A DNA stretch of 64,000 nucleotides from Pseudaminobacter soli (ex Zhang et al. 2022) (GTDB lineage Bacteria; Pseudomonadota; Alphaproteobacteria; Rhizobiales; Rhizobiaceae), in assembly GCF_014595955.1 (NCBI RefSeq), contig NZ_JABVCF010000020.1, positions 1 through 64,000 on the forward strand, read 5' to 3'. The position numbers were made by a program, and so were the translations under genes. The notes under the pieces are model-generated. The model saw only the letters and a program-made list of their open reading frames with translations, was not told the DNA's origin and made no database searches. Below, in pieces: positions 16,685 to 24,551 of the stretch (positions within the stretch are counted from its first letter, which is position 1; every line of letters begins with the position of its first letter).

Positions 16685-17734
16685 ATGTCCTTTCTCGTCG
16701 TTGACAGCCTGACGATGACCTACGGGCCCCTGAGGGCGCTCAACGACGTGTCTCTGACCGTCAAGGAGGGGGAGTTCATCTCCCTGCTTGGCCCCTCCGG
16801 TTCGGGTAAGACGACTCTTCTGATGTCGCTTGCGGGGTTCAACAAGCCCACCTCCGGCCGGATCCTGCTCGACGGGCAGGACATTATCGCCCGGGAGCCC
16901 GAGGATCGTGATTTCGGTTTCGTCTTCCAGGGGTACGCGTTGTTCCCGCACCTTTCGGTCAGCGGCAACATCGCGTTTCCGCTGAAGGTTCGGAAATGGG
17001 ATGCGGTGCGCATCCGCGCACGCGTCGAAGAGATGCTCGCGCTCGTCGGGCTAAAGAGCCTCGCCGACCGCAAACCGCGTCAGCTCTCCGGCGGCCAGCA
17101 GCAGCGCGTGGCGCTGGCGCGCGCTCTCTCCTTCGGCCCGCGCGTGCTGTTGCTCGACGAGCCGCTGTCGGCGCTTGACCGTATGCTGCGGGAACAGATG
17201 CAGACGGAACTGCGCCGTCTGCACAGGGAGACGGGCGTCACCTTCCTTTATGTCACGCACGACCAGCAGGAAGCGCTGACCATGTCGGACCGGATCGCCG
17301 TGTTCGAAAAGGGCAAGATCGTCGAGGAAGGCTCGCCGACCCGACTGTTCAAATCTCCGACGACGCGTTTCGTCGCCGAATTTCTCGGCGAGAACAACTT
17401 CGTGAAGGGCAGCCGCGCGAACGGCGTCTGGCAGGGCTTCGGAACCAGCTTCTCGCTGCCCGAGCAGCGGGATTCCGGCGAAGACGCCGGCTCGGCCACG
17501 CTGTGGCTTCGCCCGGGCGATATCGGGTTTGGTACTGGCCGTGACGGCGACATCAGCTTCACCGCCAAGGTCGAGGACTTCGTCTTCGGCGGAACGCATA
17601 ACCGGCTGGCGCTGCGGTTGCGGAGCGGTGAAACCTTCGTCGCGTCGATTTCGGCCGACCTCGTTGCCGAGGACGCGCTCGGCAAGGACCTGACGTTCCA
17701 CGCCCGGCCCGAAGCCGTCGGCGTGCTGAGATAG
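16685..17734 (+). CDS. ABC transporter ATPase, PotA type
   Basis: The nucleotide-binding subunit of the importer has Walker A GPSGSGKTT (about 36-44), Q-loop in FVFQGYALFPHL, signature LSGGQQQRVALARAL, Walker B VLLLDEPLSALD and the H-loop in YVTHDQQEAL. A C-terminal OB-like TOBE regulatory domain follows (about 270-349). Length (349) is typical of PotA/CysA-like ATPases. The start follows the upstream stop by one base. It completes the importer with the binding protein and two permeases, though it is separated from them by the deiminase-like gene, which ties enzyme and transport together in one operon. Confidence 0.88.
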   Translation: MSFLVVDSLTMTYGPLRALNDVSLTVKEGEFISLLGPSGSGKTTLLMSLAGFNKPTSGRILLDGQDIIAREPEDRDFGFVFQGYALFPHLSVSGNIAFPLKVRKWDAVRIRARVEEMLALVGLKSLADRKPRQLSGGQQQRVALARALSFGPRVLLLDEPLSALDRMLREQMQTELRRLHRETGVTFLYVTHDQQEALTMSDRIAVFEKGKIVEEGSPTRLFKSPTTRFVAEFLGENNFVKGSRANGVWQGFGTSFSLPEQRDSGEDAGSATLWLRPGDIGFGTGRDGDISFTAKVEDFVFGGTHNRLALRLRSGETFVASISADLVAEDALGKDLTFHARPEAVGVLR

Positions 17735-17782
17735 AAACGATGCGGTCGTCAAAGGCCGCCCGCAACCTGAAAGGAAATCGTT

Positions 17783-19165
17783 TTGACTGGTACCGCCAGG
17801 CTGAAGCCGATCGCGCTCCCGGACTACGGAGTTCCGCGCCAGATCCCGAAGATCGCGGCAGCGACCTATCAGGCGCGTTTTGCGCGCTTCATGGACCGCA
17901 TTGCCGCCAAAGGGCTCGATGCGGCAGTCGTCTATGCCGACCGCGAGCACTGCGCCAACATTTCATGGCTCACCGGCTTCGATCCACGTTTCGAGGAAGC
18001 TTTGCTGATCGCGGTGAAGGGCAAGGAACCGGTGATCGTCACCGGGCCGGAGAATGTCGGCCTCGCGGCCGTCTCGATGCTCGGAACATCCTCCCTGCTG
18101 TGGCCAGGATTCGGCCTTCTTGGGCAGGACAGGACGAAGGCCGTCCCGCTGCCCGAGTTGCTGGCGAGCGCTGGACTGGAGAAGGGGCACAGGATCGGCG
18201 CCGTGGGCTGGAAGTACTTTCTGCCCACCGAAGTGGCCAGCGCGGACAGCGCGGTGGACCTGCCCGCCTATGTGGCGGCAATGCTTGCCGCCATCGGGCC
18301 GGTGACGAATGCAGCCGGCCTTCTGATGCATCCCGTCGACGGGCTGCGCGCCGAGGTCGAGATCGAAGAATTGGCGCGCTTCGAATTCCTTGCCACGCAT
18401 GGCTCGGAATCGGTCAAGCGCGTCATCTTCGGTCTCAAGCCCGGGATGACGGAGTTTGAAGCCGCCAGCCTGATGCAGCCTCTCGGCTATCCGCTTTGCT
18501 GCCATCCGATGCTGTCGACCGGCGAACGCGCGCGCTTCGGGGTCGGTAGCCCCTCCGACGCGGTGATCGAGCGGGGCGCGATGTTCACCACCGCCTTCGG
18601 CTATCAGGGTTCGCTGACGGCGCGCGCCGGTTTTGTGGCCGAGAGCGCGGACGAACTGCCCGCCAATGCCCGCGACTATGCCGACGCGTTCGTCGCCCGC
18701 TATTGGGAGGCCGCAGCCGAGTGGTATGAGACGATCGGCATCGGCGTTACCGGCGGCGAGCTCGACGCGAAGATGCGCGCACGGCTGGACAACGATTTCT
18801 TCAGGCTGGCGCTCAATCCGGGCCACCTGATCCATATCGACGAATGGATGCACTCTCCGGTCCGTCCTGGCAGCACGGAAGCCTTCCGTTCGAGCCAGGC
18901 GATCCAGATTGACATGATACCTGCTCCCGGCAATTCCTACTTCACGACCAATATCGAGGACGGCATCGCCCTGCTGGATGAGTGGGGCAGGGCGGAATTC
19001 GCCGAGCGCTTCCCCGAAGCCTGGGGCCGCATCGAAGCACGCCGAGCCTTCATGGCGGATGATCTCGGCATCCGGGTGAAGCCGGAGGTGCTCCCCTTCA
19101 GCAACCTTGCAGGCTGGCTCCCGGCCTATCTGCTCAAGCCGGATCTCGCGATCTCGCGGGTCTGA
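17783..19165 (+). CDS. Creatinase-like M24 (pita-bread) protein without metal ligands
   Basis: A two-domain protein of 460 residues. The N-terminal creatinase-like domain contains NISWLTGFDPRFEEALLIA, and the C-terminal pita-bread domain spans about 200-430. In metallopeptidases of this fold, the first metal aspartate follows ERGDLVLIDFG and the second lies about 11 residues later. Here the stretch reads ERGAMFTTAFGYQGSLTARAG, with neither aspartate, and the expected proton-shuttle His before it is also missing. It therefore resembles metal-free creatinase-type hydrolases rather than Xaa-Pro peptidases. The start is TTG with AAAGGAAA eight bases upstream. In this operon, hydrolysis of a guanidino- or ureido-acid is the likely role, but activity is not proven. 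Confidence 0.75.
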   Translation: MTGTARLKPIALPDYGVPRQIPKIAAATYQARFARFMDRIAAKGLDAAVVYADREHCANISWLTGFDPRFEEALLIAVKGKEPVIVTGPENVGLAAVSMLGTSSLLWPGFGLLGQDRTKAVPLPELLASAGLEKGHRIGAVGWKYFLPTEVASADSAVDLPAYVAAMLAAIGPVTNAAGLLMHPVDGLRAEVEIEELARFEFLATHGSESVKRVIFGLKPGMTEFEAASLMQPLGYPLCCHPMLSTGERARFGVGSPSDAVIERGAMFTTAFGYQGSLTARAGFVAESADELPANARDYADAFVARYWEAAAEWYETIGIGVTGGELDAKMRARLDNDFFRLALNPGHLIHIDEWMHSPVRPGSTEAFRSSQAIQIDMIPAPGNSYFTTNIEDGIALLDEWGRAEFAERFPEAWGRIEARRAFMADDLGIRVKPEVLPFSNLAGWLPAYLLKPDLAISRV

Positions 19166-19174
19166 CAACGAAGC

Positions 19175-19200
19175 AAGGGCCGGCTGAGAGTCCGGCCCCT
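19175..19200 (+). other. Intra-operon GC hairpin
   Basis: GGGCCGG (19177-19183) pairs with CCGGCCC (19192-19198), extended by flanking AA/TT. There is no U-run, and the next gene starts 23 bases later with its own ribosome binding site. It is more likely an mRNA processing or stability element, or a weak attenuator, than a full terminator. Confidence 0.5.
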
Positions 19201-19222
19201 TCTGCACCGGCGCAGGGAAAAC

Positions 19223-20464
19223 ATGCGAGCAAAGATCGAGATACTTTTTCCCCACGGCAAGCCGGTGCTCGGCATGCTGCATCTCGGGGGCGCAACGCCG
19301 GAAGAACGCCTCGCGCGCGCTCTGGCCGAAACCCGGGACATGATCGCCGGTGGTGTCGATGCGCTCGTGGTCGAGAACTATTTCGGCGATCCCGACGACG
19401 TGCGGCGCGTGCTTGAGGCTTTCGAGAGGAATGCGCCGGGCATCGTCGTGGGACTGAACCTTCTGCGTGACTTCCGGCTCGGGTTCGAGCTTGTCGATGA
19501 GTTCGGCCTTTCCTTCCTGCAGATCGACTCGGTCTGCGGCCACCTCCCTCCCGATGAGGACGCCGACTACGCTGCCGAACTTGCGGAGCGCCGCGCGGCC
19601 ACCGATGCGCTGCTCTTCGGCGGCGTGAGGTTCAAGTATCAGCCGGTGAAGTCTGGACGCAGCGAGGAAGAGGATGTCCGCCTTGGCATGGCCCGTGCCG
19701 ATGCACTCGTCGTCACCGGTGAAGCGACCGGGCAGGGCACCGACAACGGGAAGATCCTGCGCTTTCGTGCCGTGGTCGGAACGGACTACCCGCTGATCGT
19801 CGGCGCGGGCATGACGGCGGCGACCGCCGCCGATCAGATGCGGATCGCCGATGGCGCAATCGTCGGCTCCTATTTCAAGGACAGCTACAAGGATACGGGC
19901 ATCGTCGATGTCGCCCATGTCCGCGAGCTCATGGAAGAGGTCCGCAAGGTCCGCGGTGCGCCACCTGCGACGATCCGCATAGAACCCATCGATGCCGCCG
20001 CCTTCGCGCCTTTCGGCAAGGTCCTTGCGATGGAAGGATCCGCCGATCCCGACGAGAACATCGTTCGCACGGATGGGCCGGGCTGGTCCGACGCCTACAC
20101 GCACGATCCCCTGCTTGCGACGAACGCGAGCCTCGGCATGACCCGTTCCGGCGGCACGCCCTTCGAGGTGCGCCAGATGGAGCGGCATCCGAACACCCAG
20201 GAAGCCCTGTTCTGCGCCGAAGGGCCGATCGTCCTCGTCGTTGCGGCGGCAGGACCACAGGTGAGGCCCGATGCCGGGAACCTGCGGGCCTTCTCGATTC
20301 CGCCCGGCACGGTGGCGGTGATGCACCCCGGCACCTGGCATGATGCCTGTCGCGGGCTGCACGGCCCCACGACCTATTACTGGATGGCGAGGGTGCGCAC
20401 CGGTACGGAATGGCAGGACGTCGAAGGCGGACCGGTTTCCGTGGTGGCGGAGCCTGTGGCATGA
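19223..20464 (+). CDS. Fusion of BtpA-family domain and ureidoglycolate-lyase-like domain
   Basis: Two domains share one frame. Residues 1-245 match the BtpA/SgcQ TIM-barrel family, with VLGMLHLGGATP, GGVDALVVENYFGDP, VTGEATGQGTD and GAGMTAATAADQMRIADGAIVGS. Residues about 250-400 match the AllA ureidoglycolate lyase family: IRIEPIDAAAFAPFGKVL, ERHPNTQEALFCAEGP and VMHPGTWHDACRG. BtpA proteins have no settled biochemistry; AllA releases urea from ureidoglycolate to give glyoxylate. The fusion suggests consecutive steps and supports a ureido intermediate in this pathway. A CAGGGA site precedes the ATG. The last four bases overlap the kinase gene. Confidence 0.78.
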   Translation: MRAKIEILFPHGKPVLGMLHLGGATPEERLARALAETRDMIAGGVDALVVENYFGDPDDVRRVLEAFERNAPGIVVGLNLLRDFRLGFELVDEFGLSFLQIDSVCGHLPPDEDADYAAELAERRAATDALLFGGVRFKYQPVKSGRSEEEDVRLGMARADALVVTGEATGQGTDNGKILRFRAVVGTDYPLIVGAGMTAATAADQMRIADGAIVGSYFKDSYKDTGIVDVAHVRELMEEVRKVRGAPPATIRIEPIDAAAFAPFGKVLAMEGSADPDENIVRTDGPGWSDAYTHDPLLATNASLGMTRSGGTPFEVRQMERHPNTQEALFCAEGPIVLVVAAAGPQVRPDAGNLRAFSIPPGTVAVMHPGTWHDACRGLHGPTTYYWMARVRTGTEWQDVEGGPVSVVAEPVA

Positions 20465-21396
20465 ATCTCGCCCCGGCATTCTTCATCGGCGACGTATCCC
20501 TGGACGAATATTACGCCTCGGAGCGCTGGCCAGGCCTGGCCGACAAGGGTTTCGTAGATCTTTTAGGAAGTTATGTCGGCGGCAGCATAGCCAATGCGGC
20601 CTCGGTCCATGCCGGACTTGGCTCGCCGACGGAATTTGTCTCCCTGCTCAACTTCAGCCCGGTCTCCGACCGCCTGATCGCCGAATTGGAGGCGCGGGGT
20701 GTCTCGGTCCGGCATATGTTGCGCCAGGAGGGAATTGCTGAATCGCGTAACATCATCTTCCTCGCCGAGGGCGAGCACGTGGTACTGACCGTGGACATGG
20801 GATTCCAGCCCATGGCGCTGTCGGGGGAACTGATGCGGGACCTTCGTCAGCCGGGATATCTGTACACGACGCTCTATCGCTCCAGACGCTTGCGCCACGG
20901 TGACCTGGAGCAGGCAGCCCTCCTGCAGGACCTGCGCGCGCATGGCCGGCGAACGGTTTTCGATCTCGATGTCGGCGGCTTCGGCGAGGCCGATCTGCCC
21001 TATCTGCAAGGTGCGTCGGTCCTTATCCTAAACCAGGTCGGCTACGCGGCGGCATTCGGTGATTGCCCCGTCGAGAGCCTCGGCGGCTGGATGGAAGAGA
21101 ATGCCGTCGGTACGGTCATCCGGACCCGGGCAGCCAACGGTGCCGAGGCCTTCGACCGGGAGACGCGATATGACGTTTCCGGTTATGCGGTTTCCGTCGA
21201 GGATGTAACCGGCGCCGGGGACACGTTCGGCGGCGCGCTGGTCCATGTCCTTGGGCAGGGCGGTAGCATGGATGACGCGCTGGAACTCGCGGTCGCAGCG
21301 TCCGCGCGTGCCGTCACGATCCGAGGGCCAGCGGGCGGCATCGCGAGCCACGCCGCGGTTGCAGCTTTTCGGGCATCTCTGGGCAGGGCGACATGA
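20461..21396 (+). CDS. PfkB-family kinase
   Basis: A ribokinase-fold sugar/nucleoside kinase of 311 residues. The N-terminal glycine-rich region reads GSYVGGSIANAAS, and the C-terminal signature VEDVTGAGDTFGGALVHVL carries the catalytic aspartate (anion-hole GAGD, about 258-261). The ATG overlaps the preceding stop as ATGA. PfkB enzymes phosphorylate hydroxymethyl groups of sugars, nucleosides and related compounds, and the acceptor here is unknown. As the last gene of the operon it may phosphorylate a product released by the fused BtpA/AllA protein. A longer open frame upstream, from 20410, is not needed. Confidence 0.82.
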   Translation: MNLAPAFFIGDVSLDEYYASERWPGLADKGFVDLLGSYVGGSIANAASVHAGLGSPTEFVSLLNFSPVSDRLIAELEARGVSVRHMLRQEGIAESRNIIFLAEGEHVVLTVDMGFQPMALSGELMRDLRQPGYLYTTLYRSRRLRHGDLEQAALLQDLRAHGRRTVFDLDVGGFGEADLPYLQGASVLILNQVGYAAAFGDCPVESLGGWMEENAVGTVIRTRAANGAEAFDRETRYDVSGYAVSVEDVTGAGDTFGGALVHVLGQGGSMDDALELAVAASARAVTIRGPAGGIASHAAVAAFRASLGRAT

Positions 21397-21641
21397 CGGT
21401 ATCGATACGTGCGTATTGATCCGGATCGCGAGACGGTCGTTGTCATCCTGACTGCACGGAGCGCTCGAAATTGGCACAAGACAAGAGAGGCGACTGCTCG
21501 TGATCAGGACCCCACCCGCTCAGTTCACGCCGGCTTGTCAAGGCCCCTTGCAAGCTTTGCCTCTTGAGTCGGCTCAGAATAGATCACTCGATACTGACGA
21601 TCCACGTCGGTTAAAGCACTGATTGAAGGAGGAATGCCACC

Positions 21642-22424
21642 GTGTCGAACGAAAAGAAGAAGGTGTTGCTGGTCGGTGAGACCTGGATGAGCACGGCGAG
21701 CCACTTCAAGGGCTTTGATCAATTCGGCAGCGTCACCTTCCATTCCGGCGCGGCGCCCCTCATCAAAGCGCTGTCGGGCAGCGACTTCGAGCTCATCCAC
21801 ATGCCTGCACATGAAGCGGTCGAGAAACTTCCGTTCGATCTCGACGGTTTGAATGCCTATGATGCGATCCTGCTGTCCGATATCGGCGCAAACTCGCTAC
21901 TACTGCATCCCGATGTGTGGCTAAACGGCAAGCCCGTCGCCAACCGGCTGAAGCTTCTGAAAGCATGGACCGAGGGCGGTGGCGGTCTCGCAATGATAGG
22001 CGGATATTTGTCGTTCCAGGGTATCGACGGCCGTGCCCGCTGGCACCGCACGCCAGTCGAGGAGGTTCTGCCGGTGGAATGCCTGCCGAATGACGATCGG
22101 CTGGAGATTCCCAACGGCTTCAGCGCAGTGATCAATCCTAAGAACAGCCATCCGATCTTGAAAGGTCTGGAAGGCAAATGGCCGATCCTGCTCGGCGCAA
22201 ACGAAGTCAAGGTGAAGAAGGCGGATAATGTGGAGGTGCTCGCGAGACTGCCAGAGGACGAAGGCGGGCATCCCCTGCTGGTGACCGGCAGCTACGGCAA
22301 GGGCCGCACGCTGGCCTGGACATCGGACATCAGCCCGCATTGGCTACCGGCGTCCTTCTACGAATGGCCTGGCTACGCCACGCTCTGGCGCAACGTGCTG
22401 GCTTGGCTAACAAAGAAGGGCTGA
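21642..22424 (+). CDS. Class-I glutamine-amidotransferase-like protein lacking the catalytic Cys
   Basis: A cytoplasmic protein of 260 residues of the GATase1-like (PF07090-type) family. It has KKVLLVGETWMSTASHFKG at the start, YDAILLSDIGANSLLLHP, the nucleophile-elbow region AMIGGYLSFQG, and TLAWTSDISPHWLP near the end. The elbow of active amidotransferases has Cys (GxCxG); here it is Tyr/Leu, so classical glutaminase activity is unlikely. Relatives occur beside sugar or polyol catabolic genes and their function is not settled. The start is GTG behind AAGGAGGAATGCC. It is 245 bases beyond the kinase gene and may have its own promoter. Confidence 0.75.
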   Translation: MSNEKKKVLLVGETWMSTASHFKGFDQFGSVTFHSGAAPLIKALSGSDFELIHMPAHEAVEKLPFDLDGLNAYDAILLSDIGANSLLLHPDVWLNGKPVANRLKLLKAWTEGGGGLAMIGGYLSFQGIDGRARWHRTPVEEVLPVECLPNDDRLEIPNGFSAVINPKNSHPILKGLEGKWPILLGANEVKVKKADNVEVLARLPEDEGGHPLLVTGSYGKGRTLAWTSDISPHWLPASFYEWPGYATLWRNVLAWLTKKG

Positions 22425-23065
22425 TCGAGCCGCGGGGAGATCAAGTCGCTGACCTGCCACTGAACTTTCATCCAGCGGCGATTAGAGCCTCGGCCATTTC
22501 TGTTACGCCGTAGGGCGCCGGTTGAGCAACTGGCGGACGAAAGCCGCCATTAAAAGCAGCGTGGGCGCCGGTTGCGGTGATGATCGCGGCGAAGGTCGCC
22601 GAAATCTGGTAGCCGAGCGAGGACTGGGCCTCGCAGTGTTAGTCCACGACCCATTTCGGCGATGGAGCGGCGGCATGATGGAGGCGAAAGAACAGGCTCT
22701 CGTTCAAAAGCTCATCGCGCATCCGGCCGTTCAAGCTCTCGATGTAGCCGTTCTGCATCGACTTGCCCGGTGCGATGTTGTGCCGTTCCACGCGGTGATC
22801 CTGCGGGTGGACCTCGTGTTCCGGCCTAGAGGTCCGCCCACTCCTGTGCAGGCTCTCTTAAATCACGCACGCCGAGCCAATTCTTGGAACATTGACTCGG
22901 ATGCATGGTTCGAATTGCCAGTGCGAGATCACAGAGTCTCCCACGGTTTTGGCCGGGGGGTGACGCCGTAGCCTGATAGCCTGGCGCCCATCCATCGAAT
23001 GCTCCTTGCCCCATCCCACGCTCGCACCCGTCGTTCGGGTGGCGGGCGCAATAAAGGTCAAGAAC
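22425..23065. other. Intergenic region with decayed insertion sequence
   Basis: About 640 bases without an intact gene. It contains the IS3-family transposase fragment listed separately. The remaining ~250 bases before the next gene hold no recognised feature. Confidence 0.5.
22468..22806 (-). pseudogene. IS3-family transposase (OrfB) remnant
   Basis: On the minus strand one segment reads [20 protein letters not shown] and continues [15 protein letters not shown]. This is the region around the last catalytic residues of the IS3 OrfB integrase core, where the glutamate of ESLNG is the DDE glutamate. After a stop it resumes as HCEAQSSLGYQI and ends with PVAQPAPYGVTEMAEALIAAG before a TGA, the usual C-terminus of several rhizobial IS3 transposases. 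The two parts are joined by an internal deletion and the upstream catalytic aspartates are absent, so this is a dead fragment. Confidence 0.75.
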
Positions 23066-23965
23066 ATGAGCGAGACCTTTCGCACCCCCTCGTCAGCGGC
23101 ATCCGACCTGGACACGGTCGCGGCCACAGTCATGCTTCACAAGGTCAGTTGGGGCGCGGTCTTCGCCGGCGTCATCATTGCTCTTGTGGTGCAAGTCCTA
23201 TTGACGTTGCTCGGACTCGGCATCGGCGTCGGAACGCTCAGCCCGCGCGCTGGAAGCAATACCGATGTCTCGACGTTCTCGATCGTCGCCGCGATCTGGT
23301 ATATCGTGTCCGGCATCATCGCCGCTTATCTCGGCGGCTACATCGCGGCTCGTCTTTCCGGCAAGAGCGATCCGGCCACTGGAGCCTTCCACGGGCTGAC
23401 GACCTGGGCCCTCACAACGCTTGTCATAATTTACCTGGTCACCACCGCCGTGGGCGGCTTGGTCGGCGGGGTCTTCAGCGGAATCTCCTATGCAGTCGGT
23501 GGCCTCGGCCAGACAGTGGCTCGAACTGCAGCACCCCTCGTAGCGACATCCAACCCCCTGGAGGCGCTTGAAGCGCAGATTCGAGCAACCGGCGCGGACC
23601 CGCAAGCGCTGAACAATGCGGCCGCCAATGCGATACGAGCACTTGTCACAGGCGATCAGGCAAATGCTGACGCCGCCCGCCAACAGGCAGCCGAGGCGCT
23701 GGCCAGAGCCCGCAACATACCTGTCGACCAAGCCAAGCAGCAGGTGGCGCAGATCGAACAGCAGTATCGACAGACGGTGGATCGGACGAAGCAGCAGGCC
23801 GAACAGGCAGCGGATGCCGCAAGTTCGGTGTTATCCAAGGGAGCACTGGCCGCCTTCGTTGCGCTCGTGCTCGGAGCCATCGCCGGATGGTACGGCGGTC
23901 GTTCCGGGGTGGTTCATCCTGAATTTGCCAACCGGATCAGCACACGCCGCCGGGCGGCTGGTTAG
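23066..23965 (+). CDS. Alanine-rich membrane protein (YrzE/PhnA-like annotation group)
   Basis: A 299-residue inner-membrane protein of unknown function. Three hydrophobic segments lie in the first half: VFAGVIIALVVQVLLTLLGL, IVAAIWYIVSGIIAAYLGGY and a Gly-rich LTTLVIIYLVTTAVGGLVGG. A hydrophilic Ala/Gln-rich helical region follows (about 165-255, likely coiled coil, e.g. DQAKQQVAQIEQQYRQTVD), then a final membrane segment ALAAFVALVLGAIAGWYGG. Similar proteins in rhizobia are loosely called PhnA-like, which has no link to the phosphonate enzyme. The start is ATG 23066 after AAAGGTCAAGAAC. It stands alone between degraded regions. Confidence 0.7.
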   Translation: MSETFRTPSSAASDLDTVAATVMLHKVSWGAVFAGVIIALVVQVLLTLLGLGIGVGTLSPRAGSNTDVSTFSIVAAIWYIVSGIIAAYLGGYIAARLSGKSDPATGAFHGLTTWALTTLVIIYLVTTAVGGLVGGVFSGISYAVGGLGQTVARTAAPLVATSNPLEALEAQIRATGADPQALNNAAANAIRALVTGDQANADAARQQAAEALARARNIPVDQAKQQVAQIEQQYRQTVDRTKQQAEQAADAASSVLSKGALAAFVALVLGAIAGWYGGRSGVVHPEFANRISTRRRAAG

Positions 23966-24551
23966 GAGAGGACTGGGCGCGGCGCGAGCCTCGCTCACTT
24001 AACTGGTTGAGGAAACGCTCACGAGGGGGCCACGCCCGAACCTTTTCCTCTATAGTTCAGGGACGAGGCAACTCGTGGCTTGGCGGTCTTGCTTGCTGCC
24101 AGCAGCCTGCTCATTTATCTCCAGCCCCGCAGCCGATAGGGAGCGCTGGCGAGTCAGTTGGCTGGGGTCGCGAAATCGCGGCCCCTTAGCCAGTTTGGGG
24201 GGCTACACCGCGCGCTGTGCTTCGGATTGTGATGCTGGTCAATCGGGAGCCCTGCACCGTCCGTTATTGAGCCAGACGCGATGCGATCTGCCTGAGCAGC
24301 TAGCTTCCCGCCGGCCGACTGCTTGGACGGCGTCCAAAGTCGCAATTGCTTCAGCTGGGAGTGCGTTGCTCACTTCTCGACGCGGCGCCAATCCCCGGCC
24401 TCGTTTACATAATGCGCTCCGTGGCGACCTGATCTATGATTAGTCCAGGGGCTTGGGCGAGCAGATCGGACCAATCAAGTCGATTGGAAACCATCGCCGC
24501 GGATGCGGCATCCGTGGGGCGGGTACATCCCGTCTGACTGCAAACAGGAGC
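23966..24551. other. Intergenic region
   Basis: About 585 bases without a convincing gene. Its only clear structure is the long hairpin listed at 24159-24192. Confidence 0.45.
24159..24192. other. Long imperfect hairpin
   Basis: TGGCT-GGGGTCGCG pairs with CGCGGCCCC-TT-AGCCA around an AAAT loop, with one G-U pair and a two-base bulge. It lies about 190 bases downstream of the membrane-protein gene and has no T-run, so it may be a factor-independent-like terminator relic, a small structured RNA or a repeat copy. Confidence 0.4.

Noticed and set aside
17963-20479. An 838-codon open frame on the minus strand across the M24 and BtpA-AllA genes
   Set aside because: Both plus-strand genes have clear domain motifs and ribosome binding sites; the antisense frame is a high-GC shadow rich in His, Arg and Gly.
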